Source of the DNA: GCA-002722245 sp038154685 | GTDB taxonomy: Bacteria; Bacteroidota; Bacteroidia; Flavobacteriales_C; GCA-002722245 | Direction: 5' to 3' | Assembly (NCBI GenBank): GCA_038154685.1 | Contig: JAYPYW010000001.1 | Span: forward strand, 58,707-122,706 | DNA: 64,000 bases | Shown: positions 9,463 to 18,020 of the stretch, piece after piece | Numbering within the stretch: the first letter of the stretch is position 1 | Layout: each line of letters opens with the position of its first letter | The notes under the pieces: model-generated | Told to the model about the DNA's origin: nothing | The model's database searches: none | The model's input: only the letters and a program-made list of their open reading frames with translations | Translations under genes and position numbers: made by a program

Positions 9463-9789
9463 TTAAACTGCAAAACTTTCCCCGCATCCACATGTGCGAG
9501 AAGCGTTAGGATTATTAAAACTGAATCCTTTACCATTAAGTCCTCCTTCGTATTCCAAAGTAGTACCAGCTAGGTATAGTAAACTCTTCTTTTCAACAAC
9601 AACTTTTACCTCATTGTCTTCGAACTCCTGATCGTTATCTTGTAATTCGGTATCGAAACTTAAATCATATGATAAACCAGAACATCCGCCGCTTTTTACA
9701 CCAACTCTAATAAAGCTGTCAGCAGGCATCTCTTCAAGCCTTTTAAGCTTTGCTACCTGGTCTCTTGCGTTATCTGAAACTTTAATCAT
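9463..9789 (-). CDS. sufA: SufA/IscA-type A-type carrier, first gene of the suf operon
   Basis: A 108-residue HesB/IscA-family protein. All three ligand cysteines are present: SGGCSGLSY and the C-terminal SRTCGCGESF. A-type carriers pass clusters from the scaffold to target enzymes. It is promoter-proximal; a good Bacteroidota-type promoter lies 40-70 bases upstream. No IscR- or SufR-like regulator gene is next to the operon. Confidence 0.93.
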   Translation of the reverse strand: MIKVSDNARDQVAKLKRLEEMPADSFIRVGVKSGGCSGLSYDLSFDTELQDNDQEFEDNEVKVVVEKKSLLYLAGTTLEYEGGLNGKGFSFNNPNASRTCGCGESFAV

Positions 9790-9827
9790 AGCTTTTATTT
9801 TTATTTAGACTAATTCTAAACTAAAGA

Positions 9828-9858
9828 CAAAAATACCCTTTTTTAGGTATTTGTCCAA
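9828..9858 (-). promoter_or_regulatory. Candidate suf operon promoter
   Basis: On the minus strand TTG (9858-9856) is followed after 20 bases by TATTTTTG (9835-9828), matching the Bacteroidota -33/-7 consensus TTG-N about 19-20-TAnnTTTG. The predicted transcript start is about 30 bases before the sufA ATG. Confidence 0.55.
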
Positions 9859-9980
9859 TCAAAATGATCGATAGTCACAAACCATTTATTGATTTTGGTT
9901 ATTGACACTTAATAATCCTATGATTTAATGATAATTAGACCTTTTTGTTTTTTTCTAATAGTATACGCACCTTTGCCAAT

Positions 9981-12900
9981 ATGCGTGGTTTGAAGTATGT
10001 CTTACTATTATTTGTCCTTCTCTGTTTTTCGCCAGCGAAAGCTACAGATATAGATTTACTCAAATGTGAGCAGTTCACTATTGATGATGGGCTTCCTCAA
10101 AGTTTTATTGAGAAGGTTTTCCAGGACGATAAAGGTTTTCTTTGGATTGCGACTCAAGATGGAATATCAAAATTTAATGGGTATCAATTCGAAAACTTCT
10201 TTTCAAACCCGTTTGATACAAGTACTATTGCTAGTAATTATGTGATTAATATCAATAACTGGAATGGTGATTCGGTGTTATTCACTACTAGTATTGGACT
10301 TTCTATTTTCGATCCTGCTTCGAAAACATTTTCTAACAATGCCATTAGTTTAGAGCATAATGAAGTTGGAAATATTTCATCTTCTGTTATGCTATCTAAA
10401 GACTCCATATTTATTGGTGGAGGAAAAGGGCTATTCCAATTTGAATCCCTAAAAAACGGATATGATCTTAATCTTTTGGTTAAAAGAAATATTTCAAACA
10501 CTGTATTTTTTAATCAAAAACTAACCTATAGCTCCGAAAACAAGATTTACCAGATTATAAACGGTGAAGAAAAATTAATCCAAACATTTGATTCAAACAT
10601 TCATGCTTTATTTGTTTCGAGGAATAGTTTATATGTTTCGCTTCAAAATGACTTTTTCAAACTTAAAAACAACTACGAACCAGACACAAGCTTTTGGGTT
10701 GATCACCGGGTAAACGATTTTATTATTGAAGATGGAGTTTATTGGCTTGCAACTCAAAATAATGGTGTTGTTGTTTGTGATCAGAACGTTTCGAATTCAG
10801 CCCTAAAACACCACAGCATAACTTTTTTAAGTAAAAGAATAAGCTCAATATACAAGGATAATTTTGGAGTTATTTGGATTGGGACCAACAAGGGATTAAA
10901 TAAGATTGATCCTTCCAAAAAAGAGTTTTTGCAATACAAAGCATCCGCTTATCACCCAGCATCAACCGACAATTGTTGGTCTTTCTTTGAAAACGATTCA
11001 CTTTTCTTTTCTGGTTATGATAATGGTTTACAAATCAAAAAGAAAGGCTCTTCCGAATCAAAATGGATTGAATTCGATGGATTAATTCTTGATATCAACG
11101 CTGTTGATGAAAAAACGATCCTTGGAACTTCTTCTGGAGTTTATGAACTAAAAATTGAAAATGATTCCATTTTTATTGGAGATACAAATCTCATCGATCT
11201 TGGAATAAACGGTAAACAAGATATTGTTTTCAAGTTCAAAAAATTTAAAAACAAATTACTTGTCGGAAGTAACAACTACCTTTCTATATATGATGAAAAT
11301 CTAACCCTTGTGAATAGATGGAATATTAAGGGTGTTCGAGATTTTACAATTTTTAATAACCAAATATACTTTACTGCATCTCCAACAGGAATTTACCAGC
11401 TTTACAATATTGAGGATTCAGAACTCACTAACTTTAAAAAAATAAACCTTCCAGAAGTTGAGCATTTACTGGGTTTATCGATCGCTAGTGGTAATGATCA
11501 TATTTGGTTAGGTTTATATGGTGGAGGGTTAATTAAATACGATTACAAAAAGAAGAGTACTCAGCATTTCTCTACCCAAAATGGATTACCCAATAATACC
11601 ATTTACTCCATTATTAATCACAAAAATTCCCTCTGGTTAAGTACGAATGGTGGTTTATCTAAACTAGACTTGAAAACAGAGGAATTTCAAAACTTTAATA
11701 ATGCAGACGGAGTTCAAAGTTTAGAATTTAACTCTGGCGCAGGATTCAAAGGTAAAAATGGTAATATTTACTTCGGGGGTATTGATGGTTATAACATTGT
11801 TAATCCTAGGGTGGAAAACAGGAACTCATTCCCACCGAAAGTATACATCTCATCATTCATGTACAAAGGGGAAAACTTATTACAAGTTGATGACAACAAC
11901 AGTAACTATGATAAAGTATCCAAAACAATTACAATTCCCCACAGGAAGAATAGCTTTAAAATATTTGTGGATGCATTGCACTACTCATCACCAAATGACA
12001 ATATTTTTAAAACAAAACTGGAAGGTTGGCAAAACGAATGGGTAATTAGTAAAGGAAAACCTGTTTTCCAATTTAGCAATCTAAAAGACGGAGAGTACTT
12101 TTTTGTTGTAAACGCAGCGAATTCCGATGGTGTATGGAGTTATAATGAGCAAAGGATAAAAATAATTATCAAACCCCCATTCTACTTAACTTGGTGGTTC
12201 ATATCGGGTACTTCAGTAATTGTGATTGGTTTACTTGCTTTCTTAATTTATTCAAGAATAAACAGATCAAAATTCCAACGTGAAATATTAGAGCGTAAAG
12301 TAAGAGACCGCACTAGAGAAGTTGAAAATCAAAAGAAAAAACTAGAAGAAAAGAACAAGGAACTAGAATACGAAAAAAACAAGGAAGAAGAAGTCCTTTT
12401 AAATGTTCTTCCTAGAGAAACGGCAAAAGAACTAGTATCCACTGGAAAATCTACTCCCAAGAGTTACAAGATGGCAACAGTAATGTTCGCCGACTTTAAA
12501 AACTTCACCAAAATCACCGAAAATCTTGGTCCAAAAGAGTTAGTTGCAGAGTTGGATGATTCGTTTGCAAAGTTTGATGATATAGTTGGAAAACTAAACA
12601 TCGAGAAAATCAAAACTTCCGGTGATGCTTACATGTGTGTTGGAGGAGTTCCTATTAGAAACCAAACCAATCCTGTTGATTGTGTTTTAGCGGCTTTCCA
12701 ATTCCAAAAGTATATGCACCAAAAACGTGAAATTAGGGAAGGAACTGGAAAACCTCAATGGCATTTAAGAATTGGAATGCATACCGGAGCTTTAGTTGCT
12801 GGAGTAGTAGGTAAAAAGAAATTCCTATATGATGTTTGGGGAGATACTGTAAACACTGCTGCACGAATGGAAACAAGTGCAGATGAAGGTAAGATCAACG

Positions 12901-13697
12901 TTTCTGGGACCACCTACGAATACATTAAAGATTACTTTGATTGTGAGTATAGAGGTAAATTACCTGTAAAAAATAAGGGCGCCATCGATATGTATTACGT
13001 AAACAGAATTAAGGCAGGTTTATGTAAAGATGAAGAAGGTCAAACACCGAATAGGAAATTCTTTGAACTACTCAACTTCAAGGTTTATACTCAGCAAAAT
13101 TTCCATAACGTTCGAGATTACTTCCTAGACTTATTAGAGCAAAACGAGTTTGTTTCTAAACTCAAATACCATGGTCCCCACCATACACTAGATGTAATGG
13201 AAGCTGCCGAAAGAATTGGTCGTGCAGAAGGATTGGGAGAAGAAGAGCTAATGTTGGTTAAAGTCGCTGCCTTATTCCACGATAGTGGCTTCCTTAATAA
13301 ATACCAAAATAACGAGCCTGAAGGTGCTAAATTGGCAAAGAGGGAACTTCCTCGTTATGGATTTACGGATGCTCAGGTTGAAATTGTAGAAGGAATGATT
13401 TTAGCTACTAAAATCCCTCAAGAGCCTAAAAATCATCTCGAGGAAATCCTTTGTGATGCAGATTTAGATTACTTAGGTAGAGACAAGGAAGAGTTTGATA
13501 AAATCAGTTCTTCACTTGCTCAGGAATTAATTGATATGAAGATTCTTAAATCCCTTGATGCCTGGGATCCAATACAGGTTAAATTTCTTGAGGCTCATCA
13601 ATACTTCACCAAAACTTGTATTGAAACCCGAAGGCCAGGCAAAATTGAAAGATTGAGAGAAATTAGAGACCGACTGCAAGGACCTAATGAGGAGTAA
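9981..13697 (+). CDS. Propeller sensor - adenylate cyclase - HD (PDE-like) fusion receptor
   Basis: A 1238-residue protein from the ATG at 9981, chosen because a clean signal peptide (MRGLKYVLLLFVLLCF) starts there; an upstream in-frame ATG at 9945 only adds 12 residues. Order: periplasmic two-component-type propeller repeats with motifs such as FLWIATQDGISKFNG (about 25-650), a Y_Y_Y-like domain (670-730), one membrane helix (733-757), a coiled coil (770-815), a class III cyclase domain (about 830-1010), and a C-terminal HD domain (about 1050-1230). The cyclase keeps both metal Asp residues (FADFKNFT, SGDAYM), Lys in EKIKTSGD, Asp in YDVWGDTVN, and the Asn/Arg pair of NTAARME. The Lys/Asp pair is the ATP-selecting type. 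The HD domain has YHGPHHTLDV, FHD and a distal CDADLDYLG, resembling the class I PDE signature. Predicted role: an outside-sensing receptor controlling cAMP by synthesis and possibly hydrolysis. Family parts are clear; ligand and HD substrate are unknown. Confidence 0.88.
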   Translation: MRGLKYVLLLFVLLCFSPAKATDIDLLKCEQFTIDDGLPQSFIEKVFQDDKGFLWIATQDGISKFNGYQFENFFSNPFDTSTIASNYVININNWNGDSVLFTTSIGLSIFDPASKTFSNNAISLEHNEVGNISSSVMLSKDSIFIGGGKGLFQFESLKNGYDLNLLVKRNISNTVFFNQKLTYSSENKIYQIINGEEKLIQTFDSNIHALFVSRNSLYVSLQNDFFKLKNNYEPDTSFWVDHRVNDFIIEDGVYWLATQNNGVVVCDQNVSNSALKHHSITFLSKRISSIYKDNFGVIWIGTNKGLNKIDPSKKEFLQYKASAYHPASTDNCWSFFENDSLFFSGYDNGLQIKKKGSSESKWIEFDGLILDINAVDEKTILGTSSGVYELKIENDSIFIGDTNLIDLGINGKQDIVFKFKKFKNKLLVGSNNYLSIYDENLTLVNRWNIKGVRDFTIFNNQIYFTASPTGIYQLYNIEDSELTNFKKINLPEVEHLLGLSIASGNDHIWLGLYGGGLIKYDYKKKSTQHFSTQNGLPNNTIYSIINHKNSLWLSTNGGLSKLDLKTEEFQNFNNADGVQSLEFNSGAGFKGKNGNIYFGGIDGYNIVNPRVENRNSFPPKVYISSFMYKGENLLQVDDNNSNYDKVSKTITIPHRKNSFKIFVDALHYSSPNDNIFKTKLEGWQNEWVISKGKPVFQFSNLKDGEYFFVVNAANSDGVWSYNEQRIKIIIKPPFYLTWWFISGTSVIVIGLLAFLIYSRINRSKFQREILERKVRDRTREVENQKKKLEEKNKELEYEKNKEEEVLLNVLPRETAKELVSTGKSTPKSYKMATVMFADFKNFTKITENLGPKELVAELDDSFAKFDDIVGKLNIEKIKTSGDAYMCVGGVPIRNQTNPVDCVLAAFQFQKYMHQKREIREGTGKPQWHLRIGMHTGALVAGVVGKKKFLYDVWGDTVNTAARMETSADEGKINVSGTTYEYIKDYFDCEYRGKLPVKNKGAIDMYYVNRIKAGLCKDEEGQTPNRKFFELLNFKVYTQQNFHNVRDYFLDLLEQNEFVSKLKYHGPHHTLDVMEAAERIGRAEGLGEEELMLVKVAALFHDSGFLNKYQNNEPEGAKLAKRELPRYGFTDAQVEIVEGMILATKIPQEPKNHLEEILCDADLDYLGRDKEEFDKISSSLAQELIDMKILKSLDAWDPIQVKFLEAHQYFTKTCIETRRPGKIERLREIRDRLQGPNEE

Positions 13698-13721
13698 ATC
13701 TAGGACAAAAGATAAAATTAA

Positions 13722-13755
13722 AAAAGCCCCGCATAAGCGGAGCTTTCTTTTTATT
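13722..13755. terminator. Bidirectional terminator between cyclase and XRE genes
   Basis: AAAGCcCCGC (13723-13732) pairs with GCGGaGCTTT (13737-13746), with one mismatch and an ATAA loop. T-rich sequence follows on both strands, so it can serve both convergent genes. Confidence 0.75.
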
Positions 13756-13791
13756 GTATTTCGTATTCTGTCTTTCCTCTCTTGGTACCAA

Positions 13792-14019
13792 TTACACACT
13801 CACGATCTCAGACATCTTAACTTTTAATGCTTCCGAAATAATGTAGAGTGTATAAACATTTGCACTAACCTTTGCATTTTCAATTTTTTCCATGTGCTGC
13901 CTGTCCATTCCACACGCTCTAGCAAGCTGAGATTGATTTAAACCTTTCCCTTTTCTAATTCTTTTGATGTTTTCCCCAATTTTTACTGCCAAGTCCGTTT
14001 TTTCTAATTGCGCTTCCAT
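13792..14019 (-). CDS. Small XRE-family helix-turn-helix regulator
   Basis: A 75-residue protein that is almost entirely one Cro/CI-type HTH domain: IGENIKRIRKGKGLNQSQLARACGMDRQHMEKIENAK spans about residues 14-52, with the helix-turn-helix at LNQSQLARACGMDRQHMEKIE (spread over two motifs). It has no effector domain. Such small XRE proteins are common in Bacteroidota as stand-alone regulators. No toxin-like partner is adjacent: the neighbours are a cyclase gene (convergent) and a DinB-like gene 103 bases upstream on the same strand. Target genes are unknown. Confidence 0.85.
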   Translation of the reverse strand: MEAQLEKTDLAVKIGENIKRIRKGKGLNQSQLARACGMDRQHMEKIENAKVSANVYTLYIISEALKVKMSEIVSV

Positions 14020-14122
14020 GTTGTCTTTTTAGTAGTTTTTTCGTAATCGTTTGTATTACGAAGTGTTAATTTACTTTTTTTTTTACAACTATTATTATCA
14101 AAGATCAACTTTTTAAATTCTT

Positions 14123-14719
14123 TTAAAGATTCATAGTTTCCTTACCTAGCTCAGGTTTTGAATGCAAGGCTATATTAATTTCTTTCGCCGTCATTATTTG
14201 ATTTAAATGGTGTTCCGAATGTTTTATCGCAAAGTAAATTAACTGATATACATCCAATTTAATACCTGATAACACCTTCATATTCGCTAAATAATTATTG
14301 GCATAAAAAGCTGGTGCTTCCCTTACAAGTTTCATTAATTTTAAACTTTGAACAGCTAATTTGAATTCCAATTCTTGACAACTAAAAAATAATGGTGTAG
14401 TAAACTCTGGCAGTGTTTTCATTTTAAAAACACTTACGTTTAACATTGTTTCCACTATTTTCAAATCAGATTCAGTGTATTCACTGTCTTCATTAACTAA
14501 ACCTTCATGTAATAATTGAATGTGGTGCTCTACTTTTTCAATGATATATTTATTAACCAGATAAATATGCTCTGCGTGTCTTTTACCTGTCCATTGACTA
14601 CCATCCGAAATACTGTCGTTATCATTAATAAGGCCCATTACCTTATTTAACTTTTTAGCTAAAACCTGACAGTTTGCTTTCAATAGAACTTGAGTTCTAG
14701 CGAATTCTGAATTTTCCAT
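14123..14719 (-). CDS. DinB-like four-helix protein
   Basis: A 198-residue all-helical protein resembling the DinB/YfiT superfamily. The likely metal-ligand histidines are visible: HAEHIYL near residue 50 and IKHSEHHLNQI near residue 165. Family members bind a divalent metal and many act as bacillithiol- or mycothiol-dependent transferases or are stress-induced; the role here is not known. A hairpin lies 40 bases upstream of the start. The gene is preceded by a structured 335-base gap. Confidence 0.75.
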   Translation of the reverse strand: MENSEFARTQVLLKANCQVLAKKLNKVMGLINDNDSISDGSQWTGKRHAEHIYLVNKYIIEKVEHHIQLLHEGLVNEDSEYTESDLKIVETMLNVSVFKMKTLPEFTTPLFFSCQELEFKLAVQSLKLMKLVREAPAFYANNYLANMKVLSGIKLDVYQLIYFAIKHSEHHLNQIMTAKEINIALHSKPELGKETMNL

Positions 14720-15054
14720 AATACCCTTTTTATAACACCAGATTTACTTTGGAAAAACTCCCTGAGAAGTTGAACGGCTTCTCAGGGAATAACAATAGAC
14801 ACCATTTTTTTGGCGGCCAAGGTTATAAAAAGGGTTATTTATACTGGAGCGTAATTCTTTTCTTGGCTCTTAATCTTTATTGATGCTCCAAAACCTATTT
14901 ACAACCTTATTTCTTTTCCTTGGTTAACTTGGCAGTGCTAAACTATATTGGATAAAAGAGTATTTAGAATTGATTTTCCAATATGACAAATTGGATTTTT
15001 GCAGAAATTGCAAATTTTAACAAATAACACCTGTGTTTTTGCAAAAAATGCAAA
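14720..15054. other. 335-base intergenic region with nested inverted repeats and a direct repeat
   Basis: No open frame is supported. It holds (a) an 11-bp hairpin at 14759-14788 with TCCCTGAGAAG arms, followed on the minus strand by GTTTTT, a possible terminator; (b) a nested fold at 14817-14923: GGTTATAAA (14821-14829) against TTTACAACC (14898-14906) with one mismatch, inside it TGGAGC (14845-14850) against GCTCCA (14885-14890); (c) two copies of a 20-base motif TTTTTGCA(G/A)AAA(T/A)TGCAAAT at 14996-15015 and 15036-15055, 18 of 20 identical, 40 bases apart, each self-complementary at its ends. Confidence 0.55.
14759..14788 (-). terminator. Perfect 11-bp hairpin, possible terminator
   Basis: TCCCTGAGAAG and CTTCTCAGGGA pair perfectly around an 8-base loop. 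Read on the minus strand it is followed by GTTTTTCC, a short T-run. It could end transcripts from the T9SS gene upstream or act in the leader of the DinB-like gene. Confidence 0.45.
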
Positions 15055-16404
15055 TCACCTAACTATAAAAGATTTATTTACTACTCCATTATCACCACTC
15101 AATTGGGTAATATAGATGCCCGGTTTGAATGAACTTAAATTAACAGCGTAATTCTTTGCATTTACAATATGATTATTCATAACGATTTCACCATTCATAT
15201 TGAATATTGAAATGCCTTCAATCTCTTTTTCGCAAACAAAATCAACAAATCCATCTCTTTGAAAAACATAAACTTCTGATGCTTTATTATCCGGCGAAAC
15301 CACAACTACTTCTGAGTAACCAAAAGTTCCATCAAAATCAATTTGTTTTAATCTGTAAAATGTTTTTTCGTGAGGAGCATAATCATCAACAAAAGTATAA
15401 TCTATCATTTGCACTGCATTTCCAGCTCCTGATTCCCAGCCTATTTCTTCCCAATTAAGCCCATCAATACTTCTTTGGATTTCAAATCCATCGTTATTTA
15501 TTTCGGCTCCAGTTTTCCATTTTAAAACATTCTTACCCTCAAGATGTTCAGCCATAAAACTCACCAAATCCACCGGTAATGCAGTGGTTGCAGTAATCCT
15601 AAAAACACTTTCTAACATTCCAAACATATCCGCTGCGCCAGAAGCTGAAAATTCGCTGGTAGAGGATAAAATTGTACCTGTACGATATTGAGCTCCTCCT
15701 GAGATACCATCTTGTTCAGAAAATCCAGTATATGTTCCACTCCCATTTGTAAGAGATGAATTATTAATGAGTGTTTGATTTGTTCCTGCAGATATCGTTC
15801 TGTCTCCAGAAGCTGCAGCCAAACTAAAAATTGCGTTATTTCCATCATTTGGTGCAGCAGAAGCGGTAGATATAGAATTACAATTACTACAATTAGCATT
15901 GCTCACATTACTCATCCCTGCGACATTTTCAAACATTAAAGCCCCAAAAATGGCATCATCTCCAGCATTTGACGGGTTATTAAAATTAGCTGTTATATTA
16001 AAAGAGTTTGTACCGGTAGGTATATTCGCCTCCAACGTACCGTAAACCATAAGCTCTAAACTCATATCTGCATCCGATTCTGTATCGATTGCGTCATATT
16101 CATAAATCCATTGTGAACTTAAATGAGATAACGTGGTTGTAGAAATTTCAACCGTTGGCACACTACCTCCTGTTGGCGCATTACTTGCCCAGTTATCACC
16201 AGTGGCTCCAGGCGCATGATCTCTTTCTACTATCATAAAGAAAATCAACACCCTATCCGACCCTGCTGTAGTAGTATATGATAAACTAGGAACGCCCCCT
16301 GCGCCACTCCCTGATGCCGTTGCTACATCGTAACTCCCCGATAAGTATGAAACCTGCCCTACTAACATCATGGGAAATAATAATATTGCCCAAATCCCCC
16401 TCAT
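15055..16404 (-). CDS. T9SS-secreted protein with type A sorting domain
   Basis: From the ATG at 16404 the protein has 449 residues and a signal peptide (MRGIWAILLFPMMLVGQ). The frame is open upstream to 16581, but that would overlap the divergent lipoprotein gene at 16493 and bury the signal peptide. The N-terminal 320 residues are Gly/Ser/Thr/Asn-rich beta structure with a Cys pair (NCSNCNS). Then comes the usual pre-sorting module (LPVDLVSFMAE...WKTGAEINNDGFEIQRS) and a C-terminal type A domain (about 75 residues, ending GVVNKSFIVR). Predicted export across the outer membrane by the gliding/PorSS secretion system. Ligand unknown. Confidence 0.85.
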   Translation of the reverse strand: MRGIWAILLFPMMLVGQVSYLSGSYDVATASGSGAGGVPSLSYTTTAGSDRVLIFFMIVERDHAPGATGDNWASNAPTGGSVPTVEISTTTLSHLSSQWIYEYDAIDTESDADMSLELMVYGTLEANIPTGTNSFNITANFNNPSNAGDDAIFGALMFENVAGMSNVSNANCSNCNSISTASAAPNDGNNAIFSLAAASGDRTISAGTNQTLINNSSLTNGSGTYTGFSEQDGISGGAQYRTGTILSSTSEFSASGAADMFGMLESVFRITATTALPVDLVSFMAEHLEGKNVLKWKTGAEINNDGFEIQRSIDGLNWEEIGWESGAGNAVQMIDYTFVDDYAPHEKTFYRLKQIDFDGTFGYSEVVVVSPDNKASEVYVFQRDGFVDFVCEKEIEGISIFNMNGEIVMNNHIVNAKNYAVNLSSFKPGIYITQLSGDNGVVNKSFIVR

Positions 16405-16492
16405 AATTCTATTAACGAGATTTTTAAAATAAGGTTTTACATGTAACGAAATACGTTTTTTACCGTAGTAAATAGCTAAAAGGTTTTTAGTT

Positions 16493-16951
16493 ATGAGAAA
16501 TTTAAGGATTATAGGGGTAGTATTAGTGGGGTTGACACTAATTTCTTGTGAAAAAGACTTCGTTGAAGAAGATTTTGACATTACTACAGAAAGTACAATT
16601 ACAAAAGAAAAAAATACAACAAGGAAAAAAGGTGGTAAAACCCAGAAAATTGATATTTGCCATGGAAATGGCCATTTAATTAATGTAGGTATACCTTCAG
16701 CATTTTCACATCTAGAAAACGGCGGACAACTTATCAGTTGCGATCCAGATGAGGGGATTACATATTATGAATTAAGAGGTTATTTAAAAACCAAAGTTTT
16801 TAATGATGGAGGGAACTTTAATGATCCAACCGAGTTAGAAAACGCCTTTGAAGACTGGTACATTAATGATTATCTAACAGGTAATTGGGATCCCGGTCAA
16901 AATAACACTGGCGGAACGGGTTCCGGAGGTATTGGAGGAGGATCTCTTTAA
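16493..16951 (+). CDS. Small hypothetical lipoprotein
   Basis: A 152-residue lipoprotein with lipobox LISC (Cys19). The mature part begins acidic, has a basic patch (TRKKGGKTQK), then DICHGNGHLINV, a short His/Cys motif seen in many Bacteroidota secreted proteins, and ends with a Gly-rich tail. It is divergent from the T9SS gene (88-base shared control region) and followed by a UUCG-loop terminator, so it forms its own transcript. Function unknown. Confidence 0.75.
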   Translation: MRNLRIIGVVLVGLTLISCEKDFVEEDFDITTESTITKEKNTTRKKGGKTQKIDICHGNGHLINVGIPSAFSHLENGGQLISCDPDEGITYYELRGYLKTKVFNDGGNFNDPTELENAFEDWYINDYLTGNWDPGQNNTGGTGSGGIGGGSL

Positions 16952-16958
16952 AATAAAT

Positions 16959-16980
16959 AGTGGCTTCGGCCACTTTTTTG
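16959..16980 (+). terminator. Rho-independent terminator with TTCG tetraloop
   Basis: AGTGGC-TTCG-GCCACT (16959-16974) followed by TTTTTT. It directly follows the small lipoprotein gene. Confidence 0.85.
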
Positions 16981-17064
16981 TTTTACAAATCATATAAAAA
17001 CTGGGTTAAAATTGAAACATTTTATGTTTAAATGCATAAAACGTCCATATTAGAACGAGTAACT

Positions 17065-17694
17065 ATGTTTAAGAAAGTAATATTAGGTGTTGGAGCATTG
17101 AGCTTAATTTTAGTTGGATGTAAACAACCTGAGTGTAATAAGGAAGCAGCTTGTCCTGAGCAGCCAACGCCAATTTCGCTGAATGAATGCAGCCCACATC
17201 TACAGAAATTAATTCAAAACCATAAAAGTCATATTAGAGGTTTAGTAGTTGGAAGCCCGGTTAGTGCTATAAGTGAAAATGATTCAAATTTTGTTTCTAA
17301 AACAAGTTTTTACTCTAGCTTTTCGCCAGACTTGGATATTAATTACTGGGCAACAGTTGATTATTATTATAATGAGAATAACATAATTGATAAAGTAGAA
17401 ACCGAAATTATTCCAGGTGGGCTTACTCCTCAAGAGAACGCTATTTTGGTTGACTCTTTATATTTTGAATTAAGAGAATACTTATCTGGTAAATATGGGA
17501 ATTCAACAACGAATACAGATTACAGATTAATCTGGAACGATGTTGATGTAAATAATAACTCATTAACAATCTTCTCTTTAGATTATGAAGTGCCGGAAGA
17601 AGATATTTCTATTTATGTAGATGAAATTACAGGAGAAACTGATACAGTTGACAATCCACCAACAGTTAAATATATTGTTAAATACTTAGAATAA
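17065..17694 (+). CDS. Hypothetical lipoprotein
   Basis: The ATG at 17065 gives a 209-residue protein with a lipoprotein signal ending LILVGC (Cys18). An upstream in-frame ATG at 17032 would put 11 charged residues before the signal peptide and is less likely. The mature protein has a Cys-rich start (CKQPECNKEAACPEQ) and mixed alpha/beta composition with many Tyr and acidic residues. I recognise no family. It is bracketed by two strong terminators (16959 and 17729), so it is monocistronic. Confidence 0.75.
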   Translation: MFKKVILGVGALSLILVGCKQPECNKEAACPEQPTPISLNECSPHLQKLIQNHKSHIRGLVVGSPVSAISENDSNFVSKTSFYSSFSPDLDINYWATVDYYYNENNIIDKVETEIIPGGLTPQENAILVDSLYFELREYLSGKYGNSTTNTDYRLIWNDVDVNNNSLTIFSLDYEVPEEDISIYVDEITGETDTVDNPPTVKYIVKYLE

Positions 17695-17728
17695 AATATA
17701 CTTAACCGTTATTACCAATTAACAAACT

Positions 17729-17755
17729 AAGCCGCATTAATGCGGCTTTTTTATT
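17729..17755 (+). terminator. Perfect palindromic terminator
   Basis: AAGCCGCATTAATGCGGCTT (17729-17748) is a perfect palindrome followed by a T-run. It ends the lipoprotein transcript. Confidence 0.88.
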
Positions 17756-17886
17756 ATTTGATAAATAAACTAACCTATTGTATTACACAGCATCACACAA
17801 TCGGTTCGGTAAGTCACCAAAATACATCGATAAAGTGCTATTTTTTCATGCAAAATAAAAAATGTAACATTTTATTTAAATATACG

Positions 17887-17917
17887 TTGCGCTGTATCCT
17901 TTTTACATCTAAATTTG
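17887..17917 (+). promoter_or_regulatory. Bacteroidota-type promoter of the T9SS gene at 18021
   Basis: TTG (17887-17889), 20-base spacer, then TAAATTTG (17910-17917), an exact match to TAnnTTTG. The predicted leader before the ATG at 18021 is about 95 bases and contains a long hairpin. Confidence 0.65.
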
Positions 17918-17942
17918 CACTCACTTCTAAGCCTAATAGAAG

Positions 17943-18012
17943 TTTTTAAAAGATTATTTTTTTCAATCCCCCGCCTACCCTATCAGATTGAAAAAAGAAT
18001 AGTCTTTAAAAA
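17943..18012 (+). promoter_or_regulatory. Long leader hairpin upstream of the T9SS gene
   Basis: Arms 17943-17968 and 17986-18012 are complementary over about 25 bases with a few bulges (CAATC against GATTG at the top, then T/A runs, then AAAAGA/TCTTT). The 17-base loop contains CCCCC. A GGGG at 18013-18016, four bases before the ATG, could pair with this loop and hide the start region; that is inference. Confidence 0.5.
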
Positions 18013-18020
18013 GGGGCTTT

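Noticed and set aside
13527..13799. 90-codon open frame on the minus strand
   Set aside because: It is antisense to the HD domain of the cyclase gene and spans the bidirectional terminator.
13792..14719. XRE regulator with DinB-like protein as a toxin-antitoxin pair
   Set aside because: The gap is about 100 bases, the DinB-like protein is full-length with metal-type His residues, and no toxin family is recognisable.
17740..17949. 69-codon open frame on the plus strand
   Set aside because: It begins inside a terminator and runs through the promoter of the next gene; composition is not protein-like.
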